In this document: piece after piece, positions 15,007 to 24,227 of the stretch
How positions within the stretch are numbered: position 1 is the first letter of the stretch
Layout: each line of letters starts with the position of its first letter
NCBI GenBank assembly: GCA_000432155.1
Contig: FR888491.1
Span: 1 to 57,600 of the forward strand
DNA: 57,600 nucleotides
Direction of reading: 5' to 3'
From: Eubacterium sp. CAG:274
Lineage (GTDB): Bacteria > Bacillota > Clostridia > Lachnospirales > CAG-274
Translations under genes and position numbers: made by a program
Notes under the pieces: generated by a model
Seen by the model: the letters and a program-made list of their open reading frames with translations, nothing else
Database searches by the model: none
What the model was told of the DNA's origin: nothing

Positions 15007-15981
15007 TTAATATAAACGTAAATCTTTTCCTATAAACTGACAAGTTTCGAATTCCCCTACAAATCGTGAAACAAGTCTTTCACCATAAACACAATTTATA
15101 TCTTCAAGTGTTAAATTTGTAGATATTATAAGAGATTTTTTGTTTAAAATTCTATTATTTATCACCGTAAATATTTCTGTATTTGTAGCTCCATTTGTAC
15201 CTTCTGCCCCTAAATCATCAATAATTAATAAATCGCAATTTTTTATCAAATCAAGTGTTTCATAATTTTCACCAGTTGCTCTATTAAATCTAATTTTTAC
15301 CAATACGTCTGCTATATCATAAGCTGTCACATATACAACACTATACCCTAATTCAATTGCTAATTTGGATACACAAGAACAGAGAAATGTTTTTCCAAGA
15401 CCTGCACCTCCCATAAAAATAGCATAAAAGGGGTATTTTTTCATAGCAACAACACCTTCACGACAAGTATCGCTTATTTCTAATATTCTATCGTACTGAG
15501 AAATCCCATTTAAAATAGGTTCTTTTGAAAATATGCTACTATCAAATTTTTCAAAATTCTGTTCTTTCATATTTTCGTGTATATTAGAAAGAGTGTACAT
15601 TTTTTCTATACGTCTTTTTTTCATACACTTGCACTCTTTATCATTGTAAATGCCTGTATCCTCACAAAGTCTACAACGGAACTTAGGTTTAAGCATATCC
15701 TGAGATATACCTGCATTATCTAAAATGGATTGTTTTTCTTTTTCAAGATTAGCATAATGTTCCTTAAATTCTTTTACCAGCTTATCTCTGTCTTCTCCTC
15801 GTCTTCTAAGGGTTTCTTTAAGCATATGAGAACCGGCATTTTTTAATTCCTTATCTATTTCTTTAAGTCTAGGATATTTTTTATATATAATTTTTATTTC
15901 TTCATCAGCTTTGTTTATTGCATAATCTCTGTATTTTTCCATTTCACGCTTTATTTGTGCGTAAATTTCACTTCTCTCCAA
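15007..15981 (-). CDS. DnaI/DnaC-like helicase loader ATPase
   Basis: A 324-residue AAA+ ATPase that loads the replicative helicase. The N-terminal half is coiled-coil-rich. A Cys cluster (CRLCEDTG...CKCM, about residues 103-119) fits the zinc-binding domain of DnaI. Walker A GGAGLGKT lies at about 191-198 and Walker B LLIIDDLG at about 252-259, with an arginine-containing ERLVSRF near the end. The best start is a TTG at 15981, just after AGGAGAG inside the end of the dnaD-like gene. An ATG at 16035 in frame has no ribosome site and would overlap the neighbour by 68 bases. The two genes form a coupled primosome operon. Confidence 0.9.
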   Translation of the reverse strand: MERSEIYAQIKREMEKYRDYAINKADEEIKIIYKKYPRLKEIDKELKNAGSHMLKETLRRRGEDRDKLVKEFKEHYANLEKEKQSILDNAGISQDMLKPKFRCRLCEDTGIYNDKECKCMKKRRIEKMYTLSNIHENMKEQNFEKFDSSIFSKEPILNGISQYDRILEISDTCREGVVAMKKYPFYAIFMGGAGLGKTFLCSCVSKLAIELGYSVVYVTAYDIADVLVKIRFNRATGENYETLDLIKNCDLLIIDDLGAEGTNGATNTEIFTVINNRILNKKSLIISTNLTLEDINCVYGERLVSRFVGEFETCQFIGKDLRLY

Positions 15982-17029
15982 GTTTATCTCTCCTCTGTTT
16001 ATTCTTTTCTGCTGCTCTTGCAAGAAGTTCCTCATTTGTATAAATCTTTTGTGTAAAATTATTAAACGAATTATTCATAACGCCTTTCTCAGCATATGGT
16101 TTTACTATTTTTACACTCTTATTATTTTCATTATTTTCAATCTTGCTATTAAACTGTTTATCCATTTGTTCAACAGCTTCTATTGAATTAATACCGTTCT
16201 CATACCAATTTTTTAGTATTCCATTTGTATATCCTACAGCTGGACCATTTGTTTTTTCTATTGTTCTTTGACAAGCCTCTTTTATTAATTCAAAAGGAGT
16301 TTTATATTCATCAAGCCATATTCTAATAAGTTTTTCTTCTTTTTCTGTAGGCTTTCTGTCTACGCCATAGTAACCCATAATTTTACTATAATCTTTACGT
16401 CTTGACATATATTTATCGACTTTTTCAATGGTATCAATTTCCTTTTCTGACCAATCTATTGCTACCTTTTCAATATAGCCCATAGGCTTATCTTTGTAAT
16501 AAGAAAGCAACATTGTAATTACATCAGCCGGCAATCCCATCCAATCATAAAAGCTAACTATGGCCTGCGTATCATTTTGTGTCAAAATTTTACCCATTGT
16601 AGCCTCTGCCATTTTAACAAGCTGTTCAATTTCTTTATTATTTGCCATTAAATCTGCTACATCTGTTGGTTTATAAGTTGGCTTGGTTGCTAATTGCTTT
16701 ATCTTATTTCGAGGGACAGTTTCTTTTATATTATCACCCAAGGACTTAACTGGAAGAAATTCAACTACAGGTTTTTCCTTATTACCTAAAAGCAAAACCA
16801 AGCCTCGGTCTTTCCAATACACCCAAGCATTAACTACATCACTTTCAATAACGCTGAACTTTTCTGCAATTTCTTTGTTATCTACTTGAATACCGGCACA
16901 GGCACATCTAAGTCCATAAATATAGACCAATGAATACAAAGGTGCAGGTGCTTTTGGCATATATTCATCAATAAAAATATTCTCTATAGAAGTATAAGTT
17001 GTATTAATTCTAAAACTGATTTTGCTCAC
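15968..17029 (-). CDS. DnaD-domain replication initiation protein
   Basis: A 353-residue protein related to DnaD/DnaB of Gram-positive bacteria, which remodel oriC and help load the helicase. It has an N-terminal winged-helix-like part (residues 1-90, including IAEKFSVIESDVVNAWVYWKDRGL) and two C-terminal DDBH2-type helical domains. The second carries the 'Y-x-x-x-I-x-x-W' type motif seen as AVGYTNGILKNWYENGI. The GTG at 17029 follows GGGAGG by 7 bases; a TTG at 17047 lies upstream of that site and is rejected. It is followed by the helicase loader with a 14-base overlap. Confidence 0.9.
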   Translation of the reverse strand: MSKISFRINTTYTSIENIFIDEYMPKAPAPLYSLVYIYGLRCACAGIQVDNKEIAEKFSVIESDVVNAWVYWKDRGLVLLLGNKEKPVVEFLPVKSLGDNIKETVPRNKIKQLATKPTYKPTDVADLMANNKEIEQLVKMAEATMGKILTQNDTQAIVSFYDWMGLPADVITMLLSYYKDKPMGYIEKVAIDWSEKEIDTIEKVDKYMSRRKDYSKIMGYYGVDRKPTEKEEKLIRIWLDEYKTPFELIKEACQRTIEKTNGPAVGYTNGILKNWYENGINSIEAVEQMDKQFNSKIENNENNKSVKIVKPYAEKGVMNNSFNNFTQKIYTNEELLARAAEKNKQRRDKLGEK

Positions 17030-17036
17030 AGTAAAT

Positions 17037-17074
17037 CCTCCCAACAATTACTTGTATTATACTATATTGGGAGG
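17037..17074. promoter_or_regulatory. Inverted repeat around the dnaD -10 region
   Basis: CCTCCCAA (17037-17044) and TTGGGAGG (17067-17074) are perfect 8-base inverted arms 22 bases apart. One arm contains the ribosome site of the dnaD-like gene and the other lies in the promoter spacer, so the pair brackets the -10 and start of transcription. It could be an operator; chance similarity to the ribosome site is the alternative. Confidence 0.35.
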
Positions 17075-17084
17075 TAATTCTCAA
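17056..17084 (-). promoter_or_regulatory. Promoter of the dnaD-dnaI operon
   Basis: Minus-strand TTGAGA (17079-17084), 17 bases, TATAAT (17056-17061), about 27 bases before the GTG start at 17029. Confidence 0.65.
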
Positions 17085-17102
17085 CAGACTTTTACAAAAA
17101 AA

Positions 17103-18326
17103 CTAACTTATATTTTCACTTTGTTCCAACATATTCTCAATAAAAATACCATATCCTCTTTTACTATCTTTTACAAAAACATGAGTGACAGCCCCTATTA
17201 TTTTTCCATTCTGTATTATTGGGCAACCACTCATACCTTGTACAATTCCACCTGTCTTGTTTAAAAGTTGTGGGTCTGTAACAGATATTACCAAGCCTTT
17301 TGAATTACCAGAAGAATATTTATTTATATAGTCTATATTAATTTTATAGGCTTTTGTTTCTTTACCGTCAATATTTGCCAGTATACTAGCCTCGCCTTTT
17401 TTTACTTCTCCTCTATAGCCTACAGGCATTGTAATACTTGTAAAATGCTTGGCATTATTTATCTTGCCATATATTCCACAACTATTGTTTTTTACTATAG
17501 TTCCTAAATTACTGCTATAGTCTGTATCTCCTATTATTGCACCAGGGGCATCTTTCTCCCCCTTATCTATAGCAATTACACTTGTTTTTAGTAATTCTCC
17601 GGAGGAAATAGACATCATTTGTCCAGTATCTACATCAACTATAGGATGACCTAAAGCTCCATAATTTTTAGTATCTTTATCAAAATATGTTAATGTTCCC
17701 ACACCTTGTGTGCTATCTCTGACCCAAACACCTATTTTATTTGCATTATCCTCTTTCGCCTTTATCGGCACAATATTTTCTATAATATGCTTTTCATTCC
17801 TCAAAACATCAACTGCCAGATTATCAGAGGACTTTACTACATTCATTAAATTTTCTTTTGATTTTATTTCTATTCCATTAGCTGATACAATAACATCTCC
17901 TGGGTACAGCTTATTTTTTGATGGTTCTATACTTTCATTATTTTTATTTTTTACAGAACCTGTTCCCAACACAAGAACTCCCTTTGTATCAATACATATA
18001 CCAACAGATTTACCTACTACACAAAGGCTCTTTTGAGGATGAACCTTTACTTTTACATTTTTTACAGGCAAACCAAATAAATTCAATTTTAAAAGTGTAT
18101 TTCCAGATTTTACAGGCTGTATTTCAACATTACTAGCTGAATTATTAATACTTACTACTGGCTGAGAAATCTTATCTGTTGATATGGAAAACGGAAAGGA
18201 TATTGACATAGACTGGGAATATCCCTCCGTCATATTTATTTTTGCTGGGACAGAAAATATTTTAAATCCCAATACTATAGCAAAAAAAGCACAAAAAAAT
18301 AAAGCTATACCCCTTAAAAACTTCAT
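17103..18326 (-). CDS. spoIVB: SpoIVB sporulation serine peptidase (S55)
   Basis: A 407-residue protease of the forespore that in Bacillus cleaves SpoIVFA to trigger pro-sigma-K processing. It has an N-terminal membrane anchor (residues 4-24). A PDZ domain follows (about 110-190, YPGDVIVSANGIEI). The S55 catalytic region has His in YGALGHPIVD and Ser in GMSGCPIIQNGK near the C-terminus. The ATG at 18326 follows AGAGGTGAT; a start 30 bases earlier is rejected. On the minus strand CATATTA (18342-18348) before the gene fits a sigma-F/G -10, but this is weak. Its presence argues for an endospore-forming lineage. Confidence 0.95.
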   Translation of the reverse strand: MKFLRGIALFFCAFFAIVLGFKIFSVPAKINMTEGYSQSMSISFPFSISTDKISQPVVSINNSASNVEIQPVKSGNTLLKLNLFGLPVKNVKVKVHPQKSLCVVGKSVGICIDTKGVLVLGTGSVKNKNNESIEPSKNKLYPGDVIVSANGIEIKSKENLMNVVKSSDNLAVDVLRNEKHIIENIVPIKAKEDNANKIGVWVRDSTQGVGTLTYFDKDTKNYGALGHPIVDVDTGQMMSISSGELLKTSVIAIDKGEKDAPGAIIGDTDYSSNLGTIVKNNSCGIYGKINNAKHFTSITMPVGYRGEVKKGEASILANIDGKETKAYKINIDYINKYSSGNSKGLVISVTDPQLLNKTGGIVQGMSGCPIIQNGKIIGAVTHVFVKDSKRGYGIFIENMLEQSENIS

Positions 18327-18375
18327 TATATCACCTCTTTGTAATATGTTTTCCAAAAAGGCAATTATAAATACA

Positions 18376-18422
18376 TAAAAAGGAGATAGAAAATTGTATC
18401 AGCTAAGCACAAATCTATCTCC
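18376..18422 (-). terminator. Terminator after rluB
   Basis: Minus-strand arms GGAGATAGA/TCTATCTCC with a 23-base loop holding a smaller stem, followed by TTTTT. It separates the housekeeping run from spoIVB. Confidence 0.75.
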
Positions 18423-18429
18423 AAATTAA

Positions 18430-19140
18430 TTATAGTTTTTGTAAATATGAAATTTCGTCTTCTGTAAGCAATCTGTATTTTCCCTTTTCAAGACTACCTA
18501 TTTTCAAATCACCTACAGCTATTCTCTTTAAGAACTTGACTGGACAGCCAATAGCATCACACATTTTTCTAACCTGTCTATTGTGACCTTCGTGTATAGA
18601 AATTTTCAAACTTATATATTTTCCTGTATTCTTTACAACAGCAATTTTAGCCTTTGCAGTTTTATATCCGTCAATTATAAGTCCTGACCTAAATCTATTT
18701 AAGTCTGCCTCTGTTGGCATATTTTCTACTGTTGCTATATATGTTTTATCTACATTATGCTTTGGGTGAGTAAGTTTATATGTCATATCTCCATCATTTG
18801 TCAAAAGTAACAGACCTGAGGTATCATAGTCTAATCTACCAACAGGATAAACTCTCTCATCAATATCAACATAGTCCATAACTGTTTTGCGTTCAAACTG
18901 GTCTTTAGCTGTTGTTACGCAACCCTCTGGTTTATTAAGCATTATGTAAATATGCTGTTTATTTTCTAAAACAACTTTTCCATCAACTTTTACAACATCG
19001 TTTTCATCGTCAACTTTAGTTCCTAAGGTATCAACAACTTCGCCGTTTACTTCAACTCTGCCTTGAAGTATAATTTCTTCTGCTTTTCTTCTTGAGGCAA
19101 CCTGTGCCTGTGCTAAATATTTTTGTAATCTAACTAACAT
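18430..19140 (-). CDS. rluB: RsuA/RluB-family rRNA pseudouridine synthase
   Basis: A 236-residue enzyme converting a uridine of rRNA to pseudouridine. An S4 RNA-binding domain lies at residues 2-60. The catalytic core contains VGRLDYDTSGLLLLTNDG, with the catalytic Asp in RLD, and GHNRQVRKMC near the C-terminus. Both are hallmarks of the RsuA/RluB/E/F group. In Firmicutes the homologue next to scpB acts on 23S rRNA (RluB), which guides the symbol; 16S specificity cannot be excluded from sequence alone. It is the last gene of the miaB-to-rluB run and precedes a terminator. Confidence 0.93.
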   Translation of the reverse strand: MLVRLQKYLAQAQVASRRKAEEIILQGRVEVNGEVVDTLGTKVDDENDVVKVDGKVVLENKQHIYIMLNKPEGCVTTAKDQFERKTVMDYVDIDERVYPVGRLDYDTSGLLLLTNDGDMTYKLTHPKHNVDKTYIATVENMPTEADLNRFRSGLIIDGYKTAKAKIAVVKNTGKYISLKISIHEGHNRQVRKMCDAIGCPVKFLKRIAVGDLKIGSLEKGKYRLLTEDEISYLQKL

Positions 19141-19150
19141 TATTTTTCTC

Positions 19151-20284
19151 CTAGCCTACAAGTTTTAACCATTGATTTATTAATTTCTTTATATTGTATT
19201 CCACACCAATTTTTTCTATATTTTCTGCTGAAATAATTTTTACTGTTTTAAGCAAAGTATTTCCTGTATAAATTTTGCCAACGCCCACACTATCTCCATA
19301 ATTTATAGGAGCTGTTACATTTTGGGGCAATTCATTTTCTATTTTTAAGTTAGCTTTTTCATTTTCAGAAAGGAGCAAATCTACACTATCATCATATTTT
19401 AGCTCTACAATTTCTTTTTCAGCTTTATCTATAGGAACATTCATTTTTTCACTACCGTCTATTATACTATATTTTTTATAATTGTTAAAGCCATAATTTA
19501 GCAAAGCCTTTGTATCTATCCATTTTCTGCTTTTTCCTGCTGTTCCCCAACCACTTGCTAATACAACGGACACTAATGTTATATTTTCCCTATTAGCTGC
19601 ACCTACAAAACAATGACCAGCCTTTCCCGTAAAACCAGTTTTCATACCTATAGCACCTTCGTACTCACTAAGTAGCCTATCTTTATTTACAAAAGAATAT
19701 GTAGTTTTACTACTTTTAAAGGTATAATTCCTTGTATTCATTATTTCCATAAGTTTTTGATTTTTCAGGGCATACACACCTATTTTTGACATATCCTCTG
19801 CTGTTGAATGATGATTGCCTTTATCTAAACCATTTGGTGTTTCAAATACTGTATCATTACAGCCTATTTCCTTAGCTTTTTCATTCATCATTGCACAAAA
19901 CTTTTCTACACTACCACCAACAGCCTCAGCAACTGCTACTGCCGAATCATTATAAGACTGTAACATCATAGCATATAAAAGCTGTTCTATAGTCATTTTT
20001 TCTCCAACAGAAAGGTGCATTTTTACCGGAGATGCCAAAGTAGCATTTTTTGAAACAGTAGTTTCCTTTGTTATATCACTATTTTCCAATGCAACTAAAG
20101 CTGTCATAATTTTAGTTGTACTTGCCATCGCCATAGGCTTATTTTCATTTTTGCCCCACAGTATTCGCCCCGTATCGCCGTCTACTACAACAGCTGAAAT
20201 AGCATTTACCTTTGGTTCTTCTGCCAAAACTACTATATTAATAAGCAAAATAAAACAAAAAAATAAAGCCGAAAATCGTTTCAT
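19151..20284 (-). CDS. D-alanyl-D-alanine carboxypeptidase (DacF-like PBP)
   Basis: A 377-residue low-molecular-weight penicillin-binding protein of family S11 that trims the peptidoglycan pentapeptide. It has a signal peptide (residues 1-21). The three catalytic motifs are S-T-T-K (in MASTTKIMTALV, about residue 56), S-Y-N (SYNDSAVAVAEA) and K-T-G (GMKTGFTGKAGHC). A C-terminal beta-domain and an amphipathic end helix suggest membrane association. In Clostridia and Bacillus the DacF type sits next to scpAB-rluB, as here, and is often sporulation-linked. RBS CGGGAG lies upstream. Confidence 0.95.
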   Translation of the reverse strand: MKRFSALFFCFILLINIVVLAEEPKVNAISAVVVDGDTGRILWGKNENKPMAMASTTKIMTALVALENSDITKETTVSKNATLASPVKMHLSVGEKMTIEQLLYAMMLQSYNDSAVAVAEAVGGSVEKFCAMMNEKAKEIGCNDTVFETPNGLDKGNHHSTAEDMSKIGVYALKNQKLMEIMNTRNYTFKSSKTTYSFVNKDRLLSEYEGAIGMKTGFTGKAGHCFVGAANRENITLVSVVLASGWGTAGKSRKWIDTKALLNYGFNNYKKYSIIDGSEKMNVPIDKAEKEIVELKYDDSVDLLLSENEKANLKIENELPQNVTAPINYGDSVGVGKIYTGNTLLKTVKIISAENIEKIGVEYNIKKLINQWLKLVG

Positions 20285-20322
20285 AAAACCACTCTCCCGA
20301 CTTTATTTTATGCAATAAAAAA

Positions 20323-20892
20323 TTATTTAGCATCTGTTATTTTACTTACTTCTTCTTCAGCCTCAAGTCTTAACTGGTCATCATCAAAGAAAGTAACTGG
20401 TAATGAATCAATATCCTTGAAACCAAAGTATCTTAAAAATTCTTCTGTAGTGCCTAAAAGTATAGGCTTACCCGGAACATCAAGTCTACCTTTTTCAGTA
20501 ACTAAATTATATTCTATTAATTTATTTACTGCATGGTCTGCATTTACACCTCTTATTTCCTCAATTTGTGCCTTTGTAACTGGCTGTTTATAAGCAATAA
20601 TAGCAAGGGTTTCAAGAAGTGTATTAGATAAGTGCTTTCTTGCTGGTGCATTATACAGCTTTCTTATGTACTCATAATATTCTTCATTAGTACACATTTG
20701 ATATCCATCTCCAACTTGTGTAATACTTATGCCACGCTTTTCATCTCTATATTTATCAGACAAATTATTTATTACTGTCTTTATTGTCTTTTCATCATTT
20801 TCAGTAGCATTGGCAATACTTTTTATACTTATAACATCGCCATTTGCAAAAAGTATAGCTTCAATAATATGTTCAAGCTCCTCTATAGACAC
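20323..20892 (-). CDS. scpB: Segregation and condensation protein B
   Basis: A 189-residue winged-helix protein that with ScpA and SMC forms the bacterial condensin. Typical elements are EHIIEAILFANGDVIS at the N-terminus and LLETLAIIAYKQPVTKAQIEEIRGV (second winged helix). The ending LVTEKGRLDVPGKPILLGTTEEFLRYFGFKD is also typical. The start is GTG at 20892 after GGAGGTG. It follows scpA by 3 bases, so the two are translationally coupled. Confidence 0.97.
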   Translation of the reverse strand: MSIEELEHIIEAILFANGDVISIKSIANATENDEKTIKTVINNLSDKYRDEKRGISITQVGDGYQMCTNEEYYEYIRKLYNAPARKHLSNTLLETLAIIAYKQPVTKAQIEEIRGVNADHAVNKLIEYNLVTEKGRLDVPGKPILLGTTEEFLRYFGFKDIDSLPVTFFDDDQLRLEAEEEVSKITDAK

Positions 20893-20895
20893 TTC

Positions 20896-21645
20896 CTACA
20901 CCTCCTCATAATACATAATTATATCGCCAAATTGCTTTGTTTGCTTAATTTTAAGTCCATTACTTCTTATAAGCTCAAGTATAGCAAGAAATGTTGCAAC
21001 AATTTCTCCTTTACTAGCCTTGTAATCAAATATATTGAAGAAACTAACAGTCTTATTCAACTCAAGCAAATTATTAATATACTTTATTTTACTTTCTATT
21101 GTAAATTCTTCCCTTTGAACAGAGTTAAATTTACTCCTCACCTTGTCGACTTTTACTTCCTGTCTTTTTAAAACTTCCTCAAAAGCATTAAAAAGCATTT
21201 CCATATCAACACCATTTAAAATATCTGATATTTCTCTAGGAACATCTTTTCTAACTTTTGAAATTATTGCTTTATCTCCACCTTTAAAGTAGTTATAAGC
21301 GGCTAATTTCTGTTTTGAGGCAAAATCCTTTGCAAGAGTTTTAAACTTTTTATATTCTACAAGTCTATTTACCAATTCTTCTCTAGGGTCAATTTCTTTG
21401 TTGTTTTCATCAACTTCCTTAGGCAACAGCATTTTTGACTTTATTTCTATAAGTGTAGCAGCCATTAATATGAACTCACTAATAGAATCCATATTTTCTC
21501 TTTGCATATAGTCTACATATTCTAAATACTGGTCTGTAAGCTCAACAATAGGAATATCATAAATATCTATTTTATTTTTTATTATAAGAGAATAAAGAAG
21601 GTCCATAGGTCCTTCAAAACTCTCAAGTTTTATATTTATATCCAT
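20896..21645 (-). CDS. scpA: Segregation and condensation protein A
   Basis: A 249-residue kleisin that bridges SMC heads. It begins with the conserved LESFEGPMDLLYSLIIKNKIDIYDIPI and continues TDQYLEYV, then AATLIEIKSKMLLP, both diagnostic. The C-terminal winged-helix (ATFLAILELIRSNGLKIKQ) contacts SMC. RBS GAGGAGAG precedes the ATG at 21645. The order M50-like membrane protein, scpA, scpB is common in Clostridia. Confidence 0.97.
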   Translation of the reverse strand: MDINIKLESFEGPMDLLYSLIIKNKIDIYDIPIVELTDQYLEYVDYMQRENMDSISEFILMAATLIEIKSKMLLPKEVDENNKEIDPREELVNRLVEYKKFKTLAKDFASKQKLAAYNYFKGGDKAIISKVRKDVPREISDILNGVDMEMLFNAFEEVLKRQEVKVDKVRSKFNSVQREEFTIESKIKYINNLLELNKTVSFFNIFDYKASKGEIVATFLAILELIRSNGLKIKQTKQFGDIIMYYEEV

Positions 21646-21656
21646 AAGCTCTCCTC

Positions 21657-22232
21657 TTATAAGCCTAAAATAGCTGACACAATAGCATTAAGAGGTGTTA
21701 CAAGATAATTTGCTATTAAAGCAAAAGAGAGAACCATTAATATAATTCTTTCATACTGAGAATATTTCATAGCTGAATTAGGGGAAATATAATTTCTCAA
21801 TATCCAACTGCCTGCCATAGGATAAACAGGTATAATGTTAAATACACCTATTGAAACAAAGGCCTTTGCTAAACTTACCAAAAAGGCTACAACTACTGCA
21901 TTTGGCACAGTTCCAGAAATCAATGCAAGTATTTTTCCTAAAACAATGCACAGAACAATAGGAGAACCATAAGTAAGTAAATTGCCTACTTTTCTGTTTT
22001 TATACATAAAAGGAGAAGTTTCTGCCGGATTTGACCAACCATAACCTGTAAAAACATAAATAAGAAAACCTATTGGCTCTACAAATTTTAATGGATTAGG
22101 TAGTATTTTACCCTTTTGCTTTGGAGTATTATCTCCCTGTAATGTTGTTACAACAACCTTGCAATATTCAAAAAGTGTGAAAACAATTACACCGGCTATA
22201 GCTCTCAAGCCATAATAAATCAATATATCCAT
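21657..22232 (-). CDS. M50-family membrane protein lacking catalytic residues
   Basis: A 191-residue membrane protein with about five to six TM segments. It aligns with small M50 site-2 proteases (YwhC/SpoIVFB type) at GDNTPKQKGKILPNPLKFV, EPIGF and GYGWSNPAETSPFMYKNRKVG. The zinc motif HExxH, expected near the N-terminus in 'ALHE..H..VA', reads LFEYCKVVVT, so both His are lost (Phe and Lys) while Glu remains. The distal 'PxPPLDGS' motif reads PVYPMAGSW, so the third ligand Asp is Ala. The fold is kept and the frame intact, so it is best seen as a pseudo-protease with a scaffold or binding role. Its place beside scpA is normal for the active family members. Confidence 0.85.
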   Translation of the reverse strand: MDILIYYGLRAIAGVIVFTLFEYCKVVVTTLQGDNTPKQKGKILPNPLKFVEPIGFLIYVFTGYGWSNPAETSPFMYKNRKVGNLLTYGSPIVLCIVLGKILALISGTVPNAVVVAFLVSLAKAFVSIGVFNIIPVYPMAGSWILRNYISPNSAMKYSQYERIILMVLSFALIANYLVTPLNAIVSAILGL

Positions 22233-22241
22233 AAAATCCCC

Positions 22242-24218
22242 CTAGTCCTGTATTCTCTTAAATTTCTTTTCCAATTCATACTTGCTCATTTTTATAATTG
22301 TAGGTCTGCCATGTGGGCAAGTAAAAGGGTCTTCCAGTTTAAGCAATTCCTGAATAAGTGCCTGTGCCTCACTATAACTTAATTTGTCATTTCCCTTTAC
22401 AGCAGCCTTACAACTCATCATAGCAATTTCATCAGCCTTAGTATCATAAATATTAGAAATATGTTTTTCACCTAAAGCATCAACAATATCAGTAAAGAAA
22501 CTTGCTCTTGTATCCTCATTAAATACCCATGGAACACTTCTTATTGCATAAGCTTTCTCTCCAAACTGTTCAAATTCAAAACCAAAACTTTCAAGGAGTT
22601 CTCTGTTTTCCTCAACAATTACTTTTTCTCTATCTGTAAGAGCCACAACAACAGGCTGTAACAATAGCTGACTTACTGTTTTCTTTTCTTTTAAGTCTTT
22701 TGTAAACTTTTCAAAAAGAACTCTCTCGTGGGCTGCGTGTTGGTCTATAAGATACATATCTTCCCCTTGTTCAACTATCCAATAGGTACTAAAAAGCTGT
22801 CCTACGATTTTATAATTAGAGAAAAATGCTTTTCTATGCTTAATTTCTGGTTCTGTTTTATATTTTGTAATATCTATTTCGGCATACTTTTCTTTTTCAT
22901 TTCTTGCTGAAATGCCATATTTTTCAGGGTTTGCTACCTCTTTGCCATATAGTATTTCCATAGCTTTAGCAATATTATTTCCACCAGAACTTACTGGCGT
23001 TTCTGCTAATGAAATATCATTTTCTCTAGGCTTAGGTACATTATCAACAGTTATACCCTTATCATTATAAACAAAGTCCGCACTTTTTTCTATTACTTCT
23101 AAAGGAGTTTTTTCAACTTCAACAGCCTTATTTTTATCTGTTTCAACTTTTACATCATTTAGTCCTAACTGAACAACAGGAACTTTCTTTTCTTTTACTG
23201 GCTTGTCCCAAGTTACCTCTGGTATAAGTTCTTCTGCTTTTAAAACCTTTAAAACTGCACCATAAATCAAGTCATAAATAAAGTTTTCATCGGAAAATCT
23301 TACTTCTAACTTTGTTGGATGAACATTTACATCAACAGTATTTGACGGAACAATTAAGTCCAAAGCAAAAATTGGAAACTTGCCTATCATTATTTTATTT
23401 TTGTAGGCATCTTCAACAGCATTTTGCACTAATGTAGATTTTATAAATCTGCCATTAATAAAGAAGTTTTCATAATTCCTATTACCTCTGGATAATTCCG
23501 GTTTGCCAACAAGACCTTTTAATATATAGCCCTCTTTTTCACTTTCTAAACTTAGCATTTTAGATGCTATATCCTTGCCATAAATATAGAAAAGTGAATT
23601 TTTCACATTCCCATCGCCATTAGTCTGCAAAACAATATTTCCATTGTTGACATATTTAATAGCAATATTAGGATGTCCCAAAGCTATTCTATTTACTATT
23701 TCAGAAATATAACTACCCTCTGTCGCTGGTTTTTTCAAGAATTTTCTTCTTGCCGGAGTATTAAAGAATATATTTTTAACATAGAAAACTGTACCAACAT
23801 TGGCAGCACATTCTTCTTCTCTATCTACAACACCGCCGTTAATAACAATTCTTGTACCCATTGAGTCATTTTCTGTTCTAGTGAGCATTTCCACCTGTGC
23901 AACAGATGCAATAGAAGAAAGAGCCTCTCCTCTAAAACCGAGAGTTAAAACATTTTCCAAGTCCTCAAAGGAATCTATTTTACTTGTAGCGTGACGCATA
24001 AATGCCGTTCTTATTTCATCTTTTGGTATACCCTTACCGTTGTCAGTAATTTTAATAACACTTGTGCCACCTTCTGCAATTTCAACTGTAATAGAGGTTG
24101 CACCAGCATCTATTGAATTTTCCATTAATTCTTTTACAACAGACGCAGGACGCTCTACTACTTCGCCAGCAGCAATTTTATTTATAAGTCCATTATCCAA
24201 AAGATGAATTTTGTTCAT
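22242..24218 (-). CDS. mutL: DNA mismatch repair protein MutL
   Basis: A 658-residue GHKL ATPase that links MutS recognition to strand nicking. The N-terminal ATPase carries IAAGEVVERPASVVKELMEN, DNGKGI and TLGFRGEALSSIASV. The C-terminal domain has the endonuclease motif DQHAAHERVLFE, plus CKAAVK and CPHGRPT, which form the metal site of the nicking form found in bacteria without MutH. It follows mutS by 9 bases. A linker of about 100 residues between the domains is poorly conserved, as usual. Confidence 0.98.
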   Translation of the reverse strand: MNKIHLLDNGLINKIAAGEVVERPASVVKELMENSIDAGATSITVEIAEGGTSVIKITDNGKGIPKDEIRTAFMRHATSKIDSFEDLENVLTLGFRGEALSSIASVAQVEMLTRTENDSMGTRIVINGGVVDREEECAANVGTVFYVKNIFFNTPARRKFLKKPATEGSYISEIVNRIALGHPNIAIKYVNNGNIVLQTNGDGNVKNSLFYIYGKDIASKMLSLESEKEGYILKGLVGKPELSRGNRNYENFFINGRFIKSTLVQNAVEDAYKNKIMIGKFPIFALDLIVPSNTVDVNVHPTKLEVRFSDENFIYDLIYGAVLKVLKAEELIPEVTWDKPVKEKKVPVVQLGLNDVKVETDKNKAVEVEKTPLEVIEKSADFVYNDKGITVDNVPKPRENDISLAETPVSSGGNNIAKAMEILYGKEVANPEKYGISARNEKEKYAEIDITKYKTEPEIKHRKAFFSNYKIVGQLFSTYWIVEQGEDMYLIDQHAAHERVLFEKFTKDLKEKKTVSQLLLQPVVVALTDREKVIVEENRELLESFGFEFEQFGEKAYAIRSVPWVFNEDTRASFFTDIVDALGEKHISNIYDTKADEIAMMSCKAAVKGNDKLSYSEAQALIQELLKLEDPFTCPHGRPTIIKMSKYELEKKFKRIQD

Positions 24219-24227
24219 TTAATTACC

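Noticed and set aside
18342..18348. Sigma-F/G promoter of spoIVB
   Set aside because: CATATTA fits the -10, but the -35 is poor and the leader would be very short; mentioned only within the gene entry.
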